A stretch of DNA of 64,000 bases from Flavobacteriales bacterium (GTDB lineage Bacteria > Bacteroidota > Bacteroidia > Flavobacteriales_F > PHOS-HE28): the NCBI GenBank assembly GCA_016705955.1, contig JADJKO010000002.1:124001-188000 (forward strand). Direction: 5' to 3'. A program made the position numbers and the translations under genes. The notes under the pieces were generated by a model, which was not told where the DNA came from, did not search any database, and was given only the letters and a program-made list of their open reading frames with translations. This document shows, one piece after another, positions 32,709 through 42,000 of this stretch (within the stretch, counting starts at the first letter, position 1; every line of letters begins with the position of its first letter).

Positions 32709-32986
32709 GTGTGTGTAACTCTTTGCGCATGGGCGGGAGGCCGCCAGGATCCGGTGAGCACGCGCGCGGTCATCAGCGGAACGCGCGAACAGGGAATGCG
32801 CCACCCACAGCGACCAACAAGGCCGACCAAGTCTGATCGCAGATACCGATGATCCATTCGCGGGACATGGTGCAAAGTAAAGGAGCGAAGGAACGCCACC
32901 GGACGGTGAAGGGAGTTTTTGGAGGGGATCGGGATCGCGATGCGGTTCCGGGACATCGCTGGTCAAGTGTGCATGATGGCCGCCTA
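32709..32986. other. Intergenic region between corA and the speA leader repeat
   Basis: No well-supported gene. On the minus strand it holds a TTACTTTG box (32873-32880) that could start a long speA leader transcript, and a 31-codon open frame listed separately. Nothing else recognisable. Confidence 0.5.
32773..32868 (-). CDS. Possible 31-aa leader peptide upstream of speA
   Basis: A short frame, MSREWIIGICDQTWSALLV continuing to GAFPVRAFR, begins four bases after a TTACTTTG promoter-like box. It ends 187 bases before speA. It has one hydrophobic stretch and three Arg codons. No homologue is known to me; the evidence is only position and the box, so this may be chance. Confidence 0.2.
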   Translation of the reverse strand: MSREWIIGICDQTWSALLVAVGGAFPVRAFR

Positions 32987-34048
32987 CTACAACCACTTCT
33001 TCCTTCGGAACCAAAGCAACATGATGCCGCTGATGACCACCATGATCCCCACCACCACGAAGTAGCCATAGCGCATTTGCAGTTCCGGCATGTTCCGGAA
33101 GTTCATCCCATACACGCCTACGATGAAGGTGAGCGGGATGAAGATGGTGCTGATGATGGTGAGCAGCTTCATCACCTGCGTCATGCGCATGTTCTGCCCC
33201 GCGTGGTAGGTGTTCTCCAGGCTCGTGAGCATTTCGCGGAAGGTGCTGATGGTCTCCGCTACGTAGAGTGTGTGGTCCTGCAGGTCATTGATGTACCGCC
33301 GCGTGGCCTTATCGATGAGCGGGCTCTGGATGGTGTTGAGCCGCCCCGCCAATTCGCGTGTGGGCGTCACGTAGCGGTTCACTGTGATCAGCAGGCCGCG
33401 CAATTCCTGGATGGTGTGCAGGTCCGCATTACCCGGTTGCACCAATACCTTTTGCTCCAGCGCTTCGATCCTTCGGCCGAGGTCCTCCACGATCACGAAG
33501 TATTGGTCCACGATCACATCCAGGAGCGAGTACAGGAGGTAGTCACTTCCCGCGCGCCGCACGCGACCGAGGTCCTTCCGGATCCGTTCGCGGATCGGAT
33601 CGAGCACATCCCCGGGCCGTTCCTGGAAGGAGATCACCTGCCCGTGGCGAAGGACGAAGCAGACCTGTTCCTGCTGGATCCCGCCGGTGGTATTGTCCAA
33701 CTCGAGCATCTTCGCCACTAGGAACAAGGAGTCCTGGTATTCTTCCACTTTGGGCCGGTGGTCCGTATTCAGGATGTCCTCCAACAGGAGGGGATGCAGG
33801 TTGAAGCGTTCACCGATCGCGGAGAGCATCCGCTCGCTGTTGATCCCATCGATATCAAGCCACGAGACCTGTTTCGTCGGGTCGGTCTCCCTCAGTTCGC
33901 TGATCGAACCGAGTTTGCGTTCCTCGTATGCTTCCGCACTGAAGACGAATTCGACCAAGCTGGTCCCGGTCGGCAATGCATCCCCCACATGGATCAGTGA
34001 TCCCGGGAGGAGCCCCGCTTTGCCCGAGCGACTACCTACCTTTTTCAT
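32987..34048 (-). CDS. corA: Magnesium/cobalt transporter CorA
   Basis: A 353-aa inner-membrane Mg2+/Co2+ channel of the CorA family. The long cytoplasmic alpha/beta domain includes WLDIDGINSE, LHPLLLEDILNTDHRPKVE and the helical stalk (about 190-290; LQDHTLYVAETISTFREML). Two C-terminal membrane helices flank the selectivity motif GMN in VGVYGMNF, and the protein ends in a basic RRKKWL tail. It overlaps the end of the upstream mscS gene by 17 bases, which suggests cotranscription: both are ion-channel genes that respond to envelope or ionic conditions. The start codon lies inside mscS. Confidence 0.93.
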   Translation of the reverse strand: MKKVGSRSGKAGLLPGSLIHVGDALPTGTSLVEFVFSAEAYEERKLGSISELRETDPTKQVSWLDIDGINSERMLSAIGERFNLHPLLLEDILNTDHRPKVEEYQDSLFLVAKMLELDNTTGGIQQEQVCFVLRHGQVISFQERPGDVLDPIRERIRKDLGRVRRAGSDYLLYSLLDVIVDQYFVIVEDLGRRIEALEQKVLVQPGNADLHTIQELRGLLITVNRYVTPTRELAGRLNTIQSPLIDKATRRYINDLQDHTLYVAETISTFREMLTSLENTYHAGQNMRMTQVMKLLTIISTIFIPLTFIVGVYGMNFRNMPELQMRYGYFVVVGIMVVISGIMLLWFRRKKWL

Positions 34049-34922
34049 CGGTGATGTGGCGCACGCTGATCGGTCCGTTGAAGGTGACGGTACGTTGCGG
34101 GTATGGCATCACGATACCCTCCTTGTCGAAGCGGAGCTTGAGGGAACGGTTCAGGTCGTAATGCGTCCGGCGCGAAGTGATCGGATCCTTCCCCCATACG
34201 TATGCCCGGAGTATCAAACTGGAATCAGCAATGGTGACCAAGCGCACGAGCACTTTATGCACACCTTGTTTCTTCTCCGTTTCCGTGCGCCGATCGATGC
34301 AATCGGGATGGCGTTCGGCCTCCTCGCGGACAATGGCCATGGCCTTGTCCAGATCGCTCTCGTAGCCGATCCCCAATTCCACGAATTCACAGGTGGCCTC
34401 GTCGCCGATGGAACTGTTCACGATCGTGGCGTCACCGATGATCGCGTTCGGAATGATCACGCGCCTGTTCTCGAAGGAGACCAGGACCGTGTGGCGAAGG
34501 GTGATGTCCTCCACCACGCCCACATGCAGTTCACCCACCTTGATCATATCCCCCACACGGAAGGGCTTGAACGAGACGATGAAGATGCCGCTGATGATGT
34601 TGCTGAACGCACCTTGGGCCGCGAAGCCGATGACCGCTACCAGGATGCCCGCACCGGCGAAGAGGGTGAGGGCGAGGTGCTTGAACGCGGGGATGGTGTA
34701 GATGATCGCGGCAATGGCGATCAGGCTCACGATGAAGCGGACGCCGTTCCGCAGGAAGCGGTAGCGCGTCCGGTCCTCGTTGCCGCCTTCACTGCGCAGG
34801 TAGGCCCGCTTCAACAGGATGCGGATCAATCTTTCCAGGACGAATGCCGCCGCCATGATCAACAGGATCTTGGCCAGCAACAACAAGTTGAAGCCGAGCT
34901 TATGAAGCAGGTCGGTGATCAT
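34032..34922 (-). CDS. Small-conductance mechanosensitive channel (MscS family)
   Basis: A 296-aa channel protein. Three N-terminal membrane segments (about 15-32, 58-76, 83-105) lead into the pore helix region TLFAGAGILVAVIGFAAQGAFSNIISG, the conserved Gly/Ala-rich TM3 of MscS. The beta domain has PFRVGDMIKVGELHVGVVEDITLRHT and RRVIIPNAIIGDATIVNSS, typical of the family. The C-terminal alpha/beta domain ends at IVMPYPQRTV. It opens on membrane tension during hypo-osmotic shock. A TACTTTCG box precedes the start, and corA is its downstream operon partner. Confidence 0.93.
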   Translation of the reverse strand: MITDLLHKLGFNLLLLAKILLIMAAAFVLERLIRILLKRAYLRSEGGNEDRTRYRFLRNGVRFIVSLIAIAAIIYTIPAFKHLALTLFAGAGILVAVIGFAAQGAFSNIISGIFIVSFKPFRVGDMIKVGELHVGVVEDITLRHTVLVSFENRRVIIPNAIIGDATIVNSSIGDEATCEFVELGIGYESDLDKAMAIVREEAERHPDCIDRRTETEKKQGVHKVLVRLVTIADSSLILRAYVWGKDPITSRRTHYDLNRSLKLRFDKEGIVMPYPQRTVTFNGPISVRHITDEKGR

Positions 34923-34928
34923 GCGGGC

Positions 34929-34936
34929 CGAAAGTA
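34929..34936 (-). promoter_or_regulatory. Putative -7 promoter box for mscS-corA
   Basis: TACTTTCG on the minus strand, six bases before the mscS ATG. The identical octamer precedes the giant-protein gene at 42533-42540. Confidence 0.35.
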
Positions 34937-34973
34937 GCAGTGGTGATCGATGCGCACGTTCACGCCCTCCTGG

Positions 34974-35681
34974 TCAGATCCCAACAAGTGAAGGCGGGAT
35001 CACAGCGCCACCGCTCATCTCTTTGGCTTCTTGGCCGCTCCGGAAGACCTTCATGCCTTGGCCCTCCAATCGCATGATCCCGCCCGATACATGCAACAAT
35101 GATCCTTCGCGTAAGCCCACCACCGGCATCTTCGGTTCCACGGACATGAACTCCGCGATGCGCTGATCACGCCCTTCGCCGCCGTGTCCGGGAATGGTCG
35201 CCTCGGTGTAATGTGGATTGATCTGGAAGGGCACCAAGTGCATGGCGCGCATCGTGGGCACTTCCACGATGGGCATGTCATTCGTGGTCATGATCGTGGG
35301 GCCCGCCACGTTGCTGCCAGCGCTCCAACCGATGTACGGCATGCCGTTCTTCACCGCACCGGTGATCGCCTTGATCAATTGTGTACGGTAAAGCGCCCGC
35401 AGCAGAAGGAACGTGTTTCCACCACCCACCGCCACCGCATCGGCACCGGACAACGCACCGACCGGATCCTTCTCCTTGTGCAAACTGAAGAGTTCGACAC
35501 CGAATTCAGCGAAGACCTCGGCAACGCGATCCGTGTACGCATCCTGCTGCGCTTCAGCCGCTGCGAAGGGAACGAAGGCGACGCGCTTTCGTCCGCTCAA
35601 GAACGCACTTACATAGGGCCTGGGCCAAGTGAAGAACGCTTCACCGGGCATGGTGGAGTTGGAGAGGAGCAGAAGTTCCAT
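34974..35681 (-). CDS. pepE: Dipeptidase E (peptidase E, S51)
   Basis: A 235-aa cytoplasmic aspartyl dipeptidase of family S51. The catalytic Ser is S120 in GWSAGSNVAG. Other marks are VAVGGGNTFLLL (the nucleophile-loop region), the active-site His in NPHYTEATIPGHGGEGRDQR, and VVGLREGSLLHV with the conserved Glu. It cleaves Asp-X dipeptides. It starts seven bases after the DUF1573-OmpA gene on the same strand, so it may be the last gene of the adhesin operon by read-through, although its function is unrelated. Confidence 0.93.
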   Translation of the reverse strand: MELLLLSNSTMPGEAFFTWPRPYVSAFLSGRKRVAFVPFAAAEAQQDAYTDRVAEVFAEFGVELFSLHKEKDPVGALSGADAVAVGGGNTFLLLRALYRTQLIKAITGAVKNGMPYIGWSAGSNVAGPTIMTTNDMPIVEVPTMRAMHLVPFQINPHYTEATIPGHGGEGRDQRIAEFMSVEPKMPVVGLREGSLLHVSGGIMRLEGQGMKVFRSGQEAKEMSGGAVIPPSLVGI

Positions 35682-35688
35682 GATCGGA

Positions 35689-37932
35689 TCAAGGTATCAC
35701 ATCACCTTGCAACACGAGAATGAATTGCTTCGGTACGCCGTCGGTCTCGATCTTCACTTTGCGCGTGATCGGACCCATGGGCGCGCGGCCGTTGAAGGAG
35801 ACGACCACTTCCGTGGAAGCACCCGGTGCAATAGCAGCTTCCGGCAATTCGGCGGTGGTACAACCGCATTCCGCTTCCATCTTCACCAACCGTAGGTCGT
35901 TCTTGCCGGCGTTCAACACGGAAAAGCGCACTTGGCGTGGTTCGTTCTGATGCAACGCGCCAACATCCTTGGTGATGCGTACGCCTTCAGAGTCGGACTC
36001 GCGCTGTTCCAACCCGATCGCTTCGATCTCGATCCGCCGTTCACGGCTCGCCTCCACGCTGTACACCGATCGTTTCAGATCCGAAAGCTCATCACTAACA
36101 CCAGCCGCTGATCGGTCCTCGCCGAATGGCAATTCACGGATCGTGAGTTTGCCTCCATTCGTTGCCGCCCCGTTCATGTATGGCGCGAGACGGCCATCAT
36201 CCACCGCGCGCAAATGATTGCGAAGGCTTTCGATCCGGCGCATGCTCAGGTTGCGGTTGTAATCATTCCGCGCCAGCGGACTGGCGTGCCCGCGTACTTC
36301 GAGGATCACCGCGCGGCCTTGTTCCAACACCGGCCATAGCGCGGTGGCCAGTTCGCGGAGTTCGCTGAACCCGTGCGCCACCTGTTCCACAAAGAAGTTC
36401 CGGATGGGTAGCGGGTCGGCATTCTCCTTCTCGTACTCCGACTCCAGCGCGTCGTACCGCGCGTACGTTTCGCCATAGGTCTGTTCCGTGCGTGTGTCCC
36501 AGCTCCGCGGATCCGGATCATCGTTGTGGAAGTACAATTTCAATGGGAAGCGGTCCTGCATGGAGAGCAATCGCTCGCTGGGTGTTTGTGTGCGGATGAC
36601 CACCGTGCCATCGATCTCCTGGCGCGATGGTGCTTCGCTCACCAAGGGTGATTCGAATATGAAGCGGTACAGATCGTTGCAACAGGTTTCGCCTTTCGCC
36701 GCGAAGGATCCCTTGCGATTGCTCGTAAGCCATCCTTCACCACGCATGGGATCGTAGACGGGATAGAGGTCGTTCGCCGGGCTGTTGATCGGCGCACCGG
36801 CGTTCACCGGTGCCGCGAAGATGTCATCACCGTAGGCTGCACTGAAGATGTCGTAGCCGCCGAGGCCGGGAAGGAAGTCGGAGCTGAACCAGAGCGAATT
36901 CGTCACCGTGTCATACCAAGGGCTTCGTTCGTTCCCCATGGTGTTCACGCCGAGGTCGTGTACGAAGATGAATTTCACTTCGCCGTCGTGCAGTTCGCCT
37001 TGCCAGATGTCCGTCCCGCCGTGTCCGCCGGCGCGATCACTCACGAAGAGCAGGATCTCACGATCGGCCCAATGCACCACCATGGGTTGCGTGCTGAGAA
37101 CATCCTCCCCGATACCGGGCAGCAGGTGTGCTTCACCGATGTTCCCGCTCGCATCCACCGGTGCGATGTGGATGCGGCACGGTACACCCGGCAGACAACG
37201 TGTGAAGAGGATCCACTGGTGGTCCGTGCTCCATGTGATGTTGGCGTTGTCGCCTTCGCCATTCACCGTGCTCCCCAACGCGATCGGCTCGGCCCATGGC
37301 AGCGAACGACCCACGCGGTGCAACGCAACATGATAAGCCGCAGTGTCCTTCACCACGCCATCCGCATCGAGCTCGCCGCGCAGTGATGCGAAATAGAGGG
37401 CGCTATCCGGGCCGATGCGCGCGCCGAATTCGCTGTCGTAGGTGTTCACGGGCTGCGGAAGATGTTCAATGAGAACGGTTGGATCGTGCGGCGCTGTGTC
37501 CTTCGCAAGCGCGCAACCGATCAATGCATTCTCCGCGCGCTGTGCGGTGAAGGACTTCTTGTCCTTCTCCTTCTGAAGCACCTTACGCCACGTTCCTTCT
37601 GCGGAAACGTAGTCGCCCATGGAGAGTTGCATCTCGCCGAGCCAGCGCAACGCTTCGGGGTGCGTACGACCCATGTCCTTGCGTTGCACACGATCATACA
37701 GCGCGGCGGCCTTGTCGTATTGGTGGCTCAGTCGGCACGCTTCGGCTTGTTTCCATTGCACGCTCATGCGACCACCATCGATCTCCAACGCACCGCCGTA
37801 GAAGCGGGAGGCTCCGTAGAATTCACCACGCTCGAAGGCTGCATCACCCCATGCCAGCCATTGCTCGAAGGATTGCGCGCGTGAAGTGAACGTGGCAGCG
37901 AAGAGGACAAGGAGAAAAGCGTTCCGCATCAT
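35689..37932 (-). CDS. PD40/OmpA-like/DUF1573 fusion protein
   Basis: A 747-aa exported protein. The signal peptide (MMRNAFLLVLFAATFTSRAQ) is followed by TPR-like helices (about 20-130; AAALYDRVQRKDMGRTHPEALRWLGEMQL), WD40-like PD40 repeats (about 150-430; PDSALYFASLRGELD, ILLFVSDRAGGHGGTDIW, NSLWFSSDFLPGLGGYDIF), an OmpA-like peptidoglycan-binding domain (about 510-640; VILEVRGHASPLARNDYNRNLSMRR) and finally a DUF1573 domain (about 650-747; VLNAGKNDLRLVKMEAECGCTTAELPE, IAPGASTEVVVSFNGRAPMG). PD40 plus OmpA is common next to PorP/SprF genes, but the DUF1573 tail is unusual. The start shares one base with the porP stop (TGATG). Confidence 0.88.
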   Translation of the reverse strand: MMRNAFLLVLFAATFTSRAQSFEQWLAWGDAAFERGEFYGASRFYGGALEIDGGRMSVQWKQAEACRLSHQYDKAAALYDRVQRKDMGRTHPEALRWLGEMQLSMGDYVSAEGTWRKVLQKEKDKKSFTAQRAENALIGCALAKDTAPHDPTVLIEHLPQPVNTYDSEFGARIGPDSALYFASLRGELDADGVVKDTAAYHVALHRVGRSLPWAEPIALGSTVNGEGDNANITWSTDHQWILFTRCLPGVPCRIHIAPVDASGNIGEAHLLPGIGEDVLSTQPMVVHWADREILLFVSDRAGGHGGTDIWQGELHDGEVKFIFVHDLGVNTMGNERSPWYDTVTNSLWFSSDFLPGLGGYDIFSAAYGDDIFAAPVNAGAPINSPANDLYPVYDPMRGEGWLTSNRKGSFAAKGETCCNDLYRFIFESPLVSEAPSRQEIDGTVVIRTQTPSERLLSMQDRFPLKLYFHNDDPDPRSWDTRTEQTYGETYARYDALESEYEKENADPLPIRNFFVEQVAHGFSELRELATALWPVLEQGRAVILEVRGHASPLARNDYNRNLSMRRIESLRNHLRAVDDGRLAPYMNGAATNGGKLTIRELPFGEDRSAAGVSDELSDLKRSVYSVEASRERRIEIEAIGLEQRESDSEGVRITKDVGALHQNEPRQVRFSVLNAGKNDLRLVKMEAECGCTTAELPEAAIAPGASTEVVVSFNGRAPMGPITRKVKIETDGVPKQFILVLQGDVIP

Positions 37933-39020
37933 CAGATCTGTTCCGGGCAGGCCTTGAATCGAACAGGAACTGCGGGCCTCTTTTTCCAGATGTGCACCAC
38001 GGTGAATTCGATCGCGCCACGGTTCCTGCTCGCCGGCACCAACGCGCTGGTGTTGATGTCGTAGCTCACGCCGAAGGTCCAATCGTCGCGCTCCAAGCCG
38101 CCATAGACATAGCCTGCATCACCACCGCGTAGATGGACGCCGAGCAGTACGGCGCGGTTCAGTCCGTAGCGATCGAGCAGGATGTAACGCATGTTGGCGC
38201 CCATGATCAATTCGCGGTAAGTGCCTTGGTTCATCACCCGCATCATCGGGAGCACGTCGATGCGTTCACTTGCTGTGAAGGAGAACAGCATGTGGAACTC
38301 CGTACGCCGATCAAGCGGCACTGTCGGCTCGTTCAGGAATCCGATGCCGGGTTTCGTCAGGTTGAAGACTCCGAATCCGATCTGCATCAACCGGCGCGGG
38401 GCAGGGGTGAAGCGATAGACGACGCCGGTGTGCAGGTCGGGATGCACCAACCCGTAGCGTTTGAAATTCTCCCCGTTGTCGCGGTCGGGATCGTAGTAGA
38501 AGCCGTTGTACTGCTGATCGAAGGAGAGGCCACCATTGTCCAGCGTGAGCGAGGTGAAGCCGAGTTGTGCACCCACTGTCACGCCGTGCTCGCGGTTCGC
38601 GCCGAAGTGTTCGGTCCAACTCGCGCCGAGGCTCATGTGGAACTGGTTCATCCGGCTATCACCCGCGCGGTCATTGAACAACCATGCACCAACACCGAGT
38701 CCGCGCACGCCCTTGAAGTCGCGTGCATCACCGCCAAGCGCGAACGTGCGATAGGGAATGGTCACGGAGCGCCATTGCTGCCGGAACGCGGCGTGCGCGC
38801 GATAATCGCCATCGAACTGTCCGATCGCACCGGGATTCAATCCCATCGGCACATTGAAGAACTGGGAGAAGTGGATGTCCTGCGCGTGAGCCGCTGAGCC
38901 AAGTACAAGTAACACACTGACCAATAAGCGCCGCAGTTGGGTCAAGCGGACGGGGCCGCTTGCAGCGTTCAGCGTCATGCGTGCAGCGCTGCGCTGAGAT
39001 GTGCGTGATCGCTCGCTCAT
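37932..39020 (-). CDS. PorP/SprF family type IX secretion outer-membrane protein (module 1)
   Basis: A 362-aa beta-barrel protein of the PorP/SprF family, needed to secrete or anchor type B C-terminal-domain adhesins through T9SS. Marks: signal peptide ending at AAHAQ, then DIHFSQFFNVPMGLNPGAIGQFDGDYRAHAAFRQQW, the family's conserved opening, and VRGLGVGAWLFNDRAGDSRMNQ followed by amphipathic strands. I start at 39020 because its ATG overlaps the stop of the upstream giant gene (ATGA), implying coupling; a start at 38978 would also keep the signal peptide. It sits between the 1,169-aa type B protein and the OmpA-like gene. Confidence 0.9.
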   Translation of the reverse strand: MSERSRTSQRSAARMTLNAASGPVRLTQLRRLLVSVLLVLGSAAHAQDIHFSQFFNVPMGLNPGAIGQFDGDYRAHAAFRQQWRSVTIPYRTFALGGDARDFKGVRGLGVGAWLFNDRAGDSRMNQFHMSLGASWTEHFGANREHGVTVGAQLGFTSLTLDNGGLSFDQQYNGFYYDPDRDNGENFKRYGLVHPDLHTGVVYRFTPAPRRLMQIGFGVFNLTKPGIGFLNEPTVPLDRRTEFHMLFSFTASERIDVLPMMRVMNQGTYRELIMGANMRYILLDRYGLNRAVLLGVHLRGGDAGYVYGGLERDDWTFGVSYDINTSALVPASRNRGAIEFTVVHIWKKRPAVPVRFKACPEQI

Positions 39021-42000
39021 CTTACCACCGTCACGTTCCCCTTTTTGAAATAGCGCTGACCATCCACGCACCAAACCGTAAGGTGATACACGAACACCGC
39101 AGGATCCGCAGGCTTGCCTTGGTAGCGCCCGTCCCAACCTTTCAGGAGGTCCTCCGTGCGGAATACGCGTTCGCCCCAACGATCGAAGACCTGGAAGTCG
39201 AGCCGTTCTATAAAGCGGCCGCGAACGAAGAGCGTGTCATTCACGCCATCGCCGTTCGGAGTAAAGGTGTTCGGAACGAAGATGTCCGGCTCGTCGCAGA
39301 CCAGGTCATGCACGGTGACTTTCACGCTGTCCACGCGCGTGCAGATCCCATCACTCACCGTCACGAAAAAGGTCGTGGTCTGGTTGATGGTCGCTGTCGG
39401 GTTGCCACTGGTCGGATCGCTCACAGCGCTCGGTGGCGCCCAGCTATAAGTCACGCCGTTCGTTGGTGTCGCTGATAGTTGAACCACAGTGCCTGCGATC
39501 ACAGTGGTTTGATCCACGGACGCACCGACCGTTGATCCGAACAACGGCGAAACACTGACCGCAATGGTGCTGGACCATGAGCAACCGCTTGGCGCGGTCA
39601 CAGCAACGCCGTATGTGGTCTGCTCCACCGGCGCTACGGTAACGATGCTGGTCCCTTGTCCGGTGAGGATCTCCGTCGCTGGGTCCCAAACGATCGTGGA
39701 ACCTTGATCAGCACCGGAGAGGATGAGCAAGGCCGTGTCTTCCGCGCAGATGCTGGTCTGCCCGTTCAATGCGATCGCACCGAGCGAAATGATCACATGC
39801 ACGCTATCGCGACTGGTGCACACCGATCCTGAGGAAGCTTGCACGTAATAAGTGCCACTCACCGCCGGGGAAATGATCGCGATGCTATCCTGCGGCGTTG
39901 CGTTCAGCGTGTTCGTGAATTGCGCGTTGCTGCTCCATTGCCAAGAACCTACACTTCCTGATCCGTTCGCAATAAGCGTGAGGGATGCGATCGGTCCACA
40001 GATCAGCGTGTCGTTCATCGCTTGGATCATAGGAGCTGCTGCCGCGATGGTGACCTGACCAGTGGCAATGTCCTGTCCGTTGCAGGAGTTCGGATCCGTG
40101 GCCGTGAGCGTCACGGTGTACGTGCCCGGCTGGGCATAGACATGCGAAGGGCTGGTAGCTGGGGATGTCTGTGTATCACCGAAGTTCCAGAGGTAGCCCG
40201 TGGCGCCATTGCTGAGGTTGGTGAACTGCACCGCGTAGGGTGCGCAGATGGTGTCAGGCGCGAGAAAGGAAGCGATCACCAACGGTGCGTCGAAGTCGAA
40301 CTTCAGCACACCGTTGTTGCAGCCCGTGCTGTTGTTGGTGGCACTCCATGCGCCGGGTGTAGTGGGGAAGTCATCGTGGTTCTGGCATCCTGCGCACACG
40401 CTTTGGTACACACGGCCCCGCCGATCGAACCGGCTCGTGCCACCATCCACATGCTCCGGACTTAGGTTACCGCCGTAATACGTAGCGTAGGTGAGGGCCT
40501 GCATGTTGATGTCGAAGACGGCCAGGTACAAGTCATTCCCATCGGTCGTGGACTGGTGCGCATCCGCCGTGACCGGCAGCCCTGCCGTGGTCAACGCACC
40601 ACCCAATCCAAGTGTGTTGCTGCCCCACCCGCTGGTGTAGATCTTATCACACACATCCACCAGAAAGGCGGTCGGGGAGATGTCCGGTGTGCCATCTCCG
40701 CTGCCTACGCGCGAACTGAGCAGCACCGTGGCGAGATCGGGGTCGAGCTTCGTGATGAACTGGCCGCCTGCCGGGATGTTGTACGGCGCGTTGAGGATCA
40801 TCTGCCCGCTCGGCGCGTTCGTCTGACCGAAGAGGTACACGTCGCCTTCCTCATCCAACTCCACGAAATAGGCTTGATCATAGTTCGCGCTGCCCCAATA
40901 GGTCAACGCCTCCAGCACGGTGCCGCTCCCGGATAGTCGAGCGACGAAGGCGTCGGCAAGACCACCGTTGTAGCTGCCTTGCACAGCCCCGGCGCTCACA
41001 TTCAAGTTCGTGCTGGTTGTTCCTCCGCACACGAACAAGCGGCCCGCAGGATCGAACTCGCCGGAGAAGACGGCATCAGCACCGTTCCCACCCAAGTAGC
41101 TGCCATACTGCAATTGGGAAAGGTTCGGGTTGAAGCGCGCTATGTAGCCGTCGTGGCTGCCACCGCCGAAGGTGCTTTGCATGGCATCCGATGTGATCGG
41201 CATGTTCCCACTTTGGGTGCAACTCACCACCCACACGCGACCGGCCTCATCCAGCAACACTTCACCGCGTACTTCATCGGCGTAGTTGAACTTGAGTGCC
41301 GGAGCAGCATTCAAACCGTCATTCAATCCGCCGCCCAAGTAGGTGGATCCGATCAGCGCGCTGCCATCCGCGCTCAACCGCGCTACGATCATATCCGATC
41401 CGTTCGGATAGGAGAGTCCCAATCCCGCAGGCGCGGTTGCCGTACCTCCGGTGAAACTTCCATCGAATGCGCCCGGTGTGGTGGGGAATGTGGTGGAGCC
41501 TGTGGTGCCCAGAACGATCAATTGATCGTTATCGTCCACGATCATGCTGTGCGGCATCTCATCGCCGTTGCCGCCAAGGTAGGTGCTCCAAACAAGGAAA
41601 CTTCCGGTGGTGTCGTACTTGGTGATCGCGATGTCCGTGCCTCCGTTGCTTTGCCCCGCACCACCGGCCCACGTGGTCTGGTACGCGCCAAGGGTGATGG
41701 GGAATTGGTTGCCGAAGGCCGTGCTACCCGCGTACAGGAATCCGGCACGATCGAAGGTGGCGGTGTAACCGAAGTTGTTGCTGAAGGATCCGGAGTATGT
41801 GGCGAAGTCCAGCGTCGGGTCGATCACAAGTGGCAACGTTGGATCGAACTTCCCCAGATGGAATCCGACAATACCTTCCTTCTTCACATACGTGCATTCA
41901 ACTACCTGTTGCTCGCCATTGACCATCTGATAAGCGAGTGGAATGCGTTCGGTGATGCGGCCGAGAGAAGTGGAAACGATCAATGCACCATTGCGCACTG

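Noticed and set aside
31383..32852. 489-codon plus-strand open frame
   Set aside because: Antisense to arginine decarboxylase; composition is Val/His/Asp-rich shadow sequence with no domain, while the minus strand encodes a clear PLP enzyme.
32849..33721. 290-codon plus-strand open frame
   Set aside because: Antisense to corA and dominated by His/Asp/Val shadow composition.
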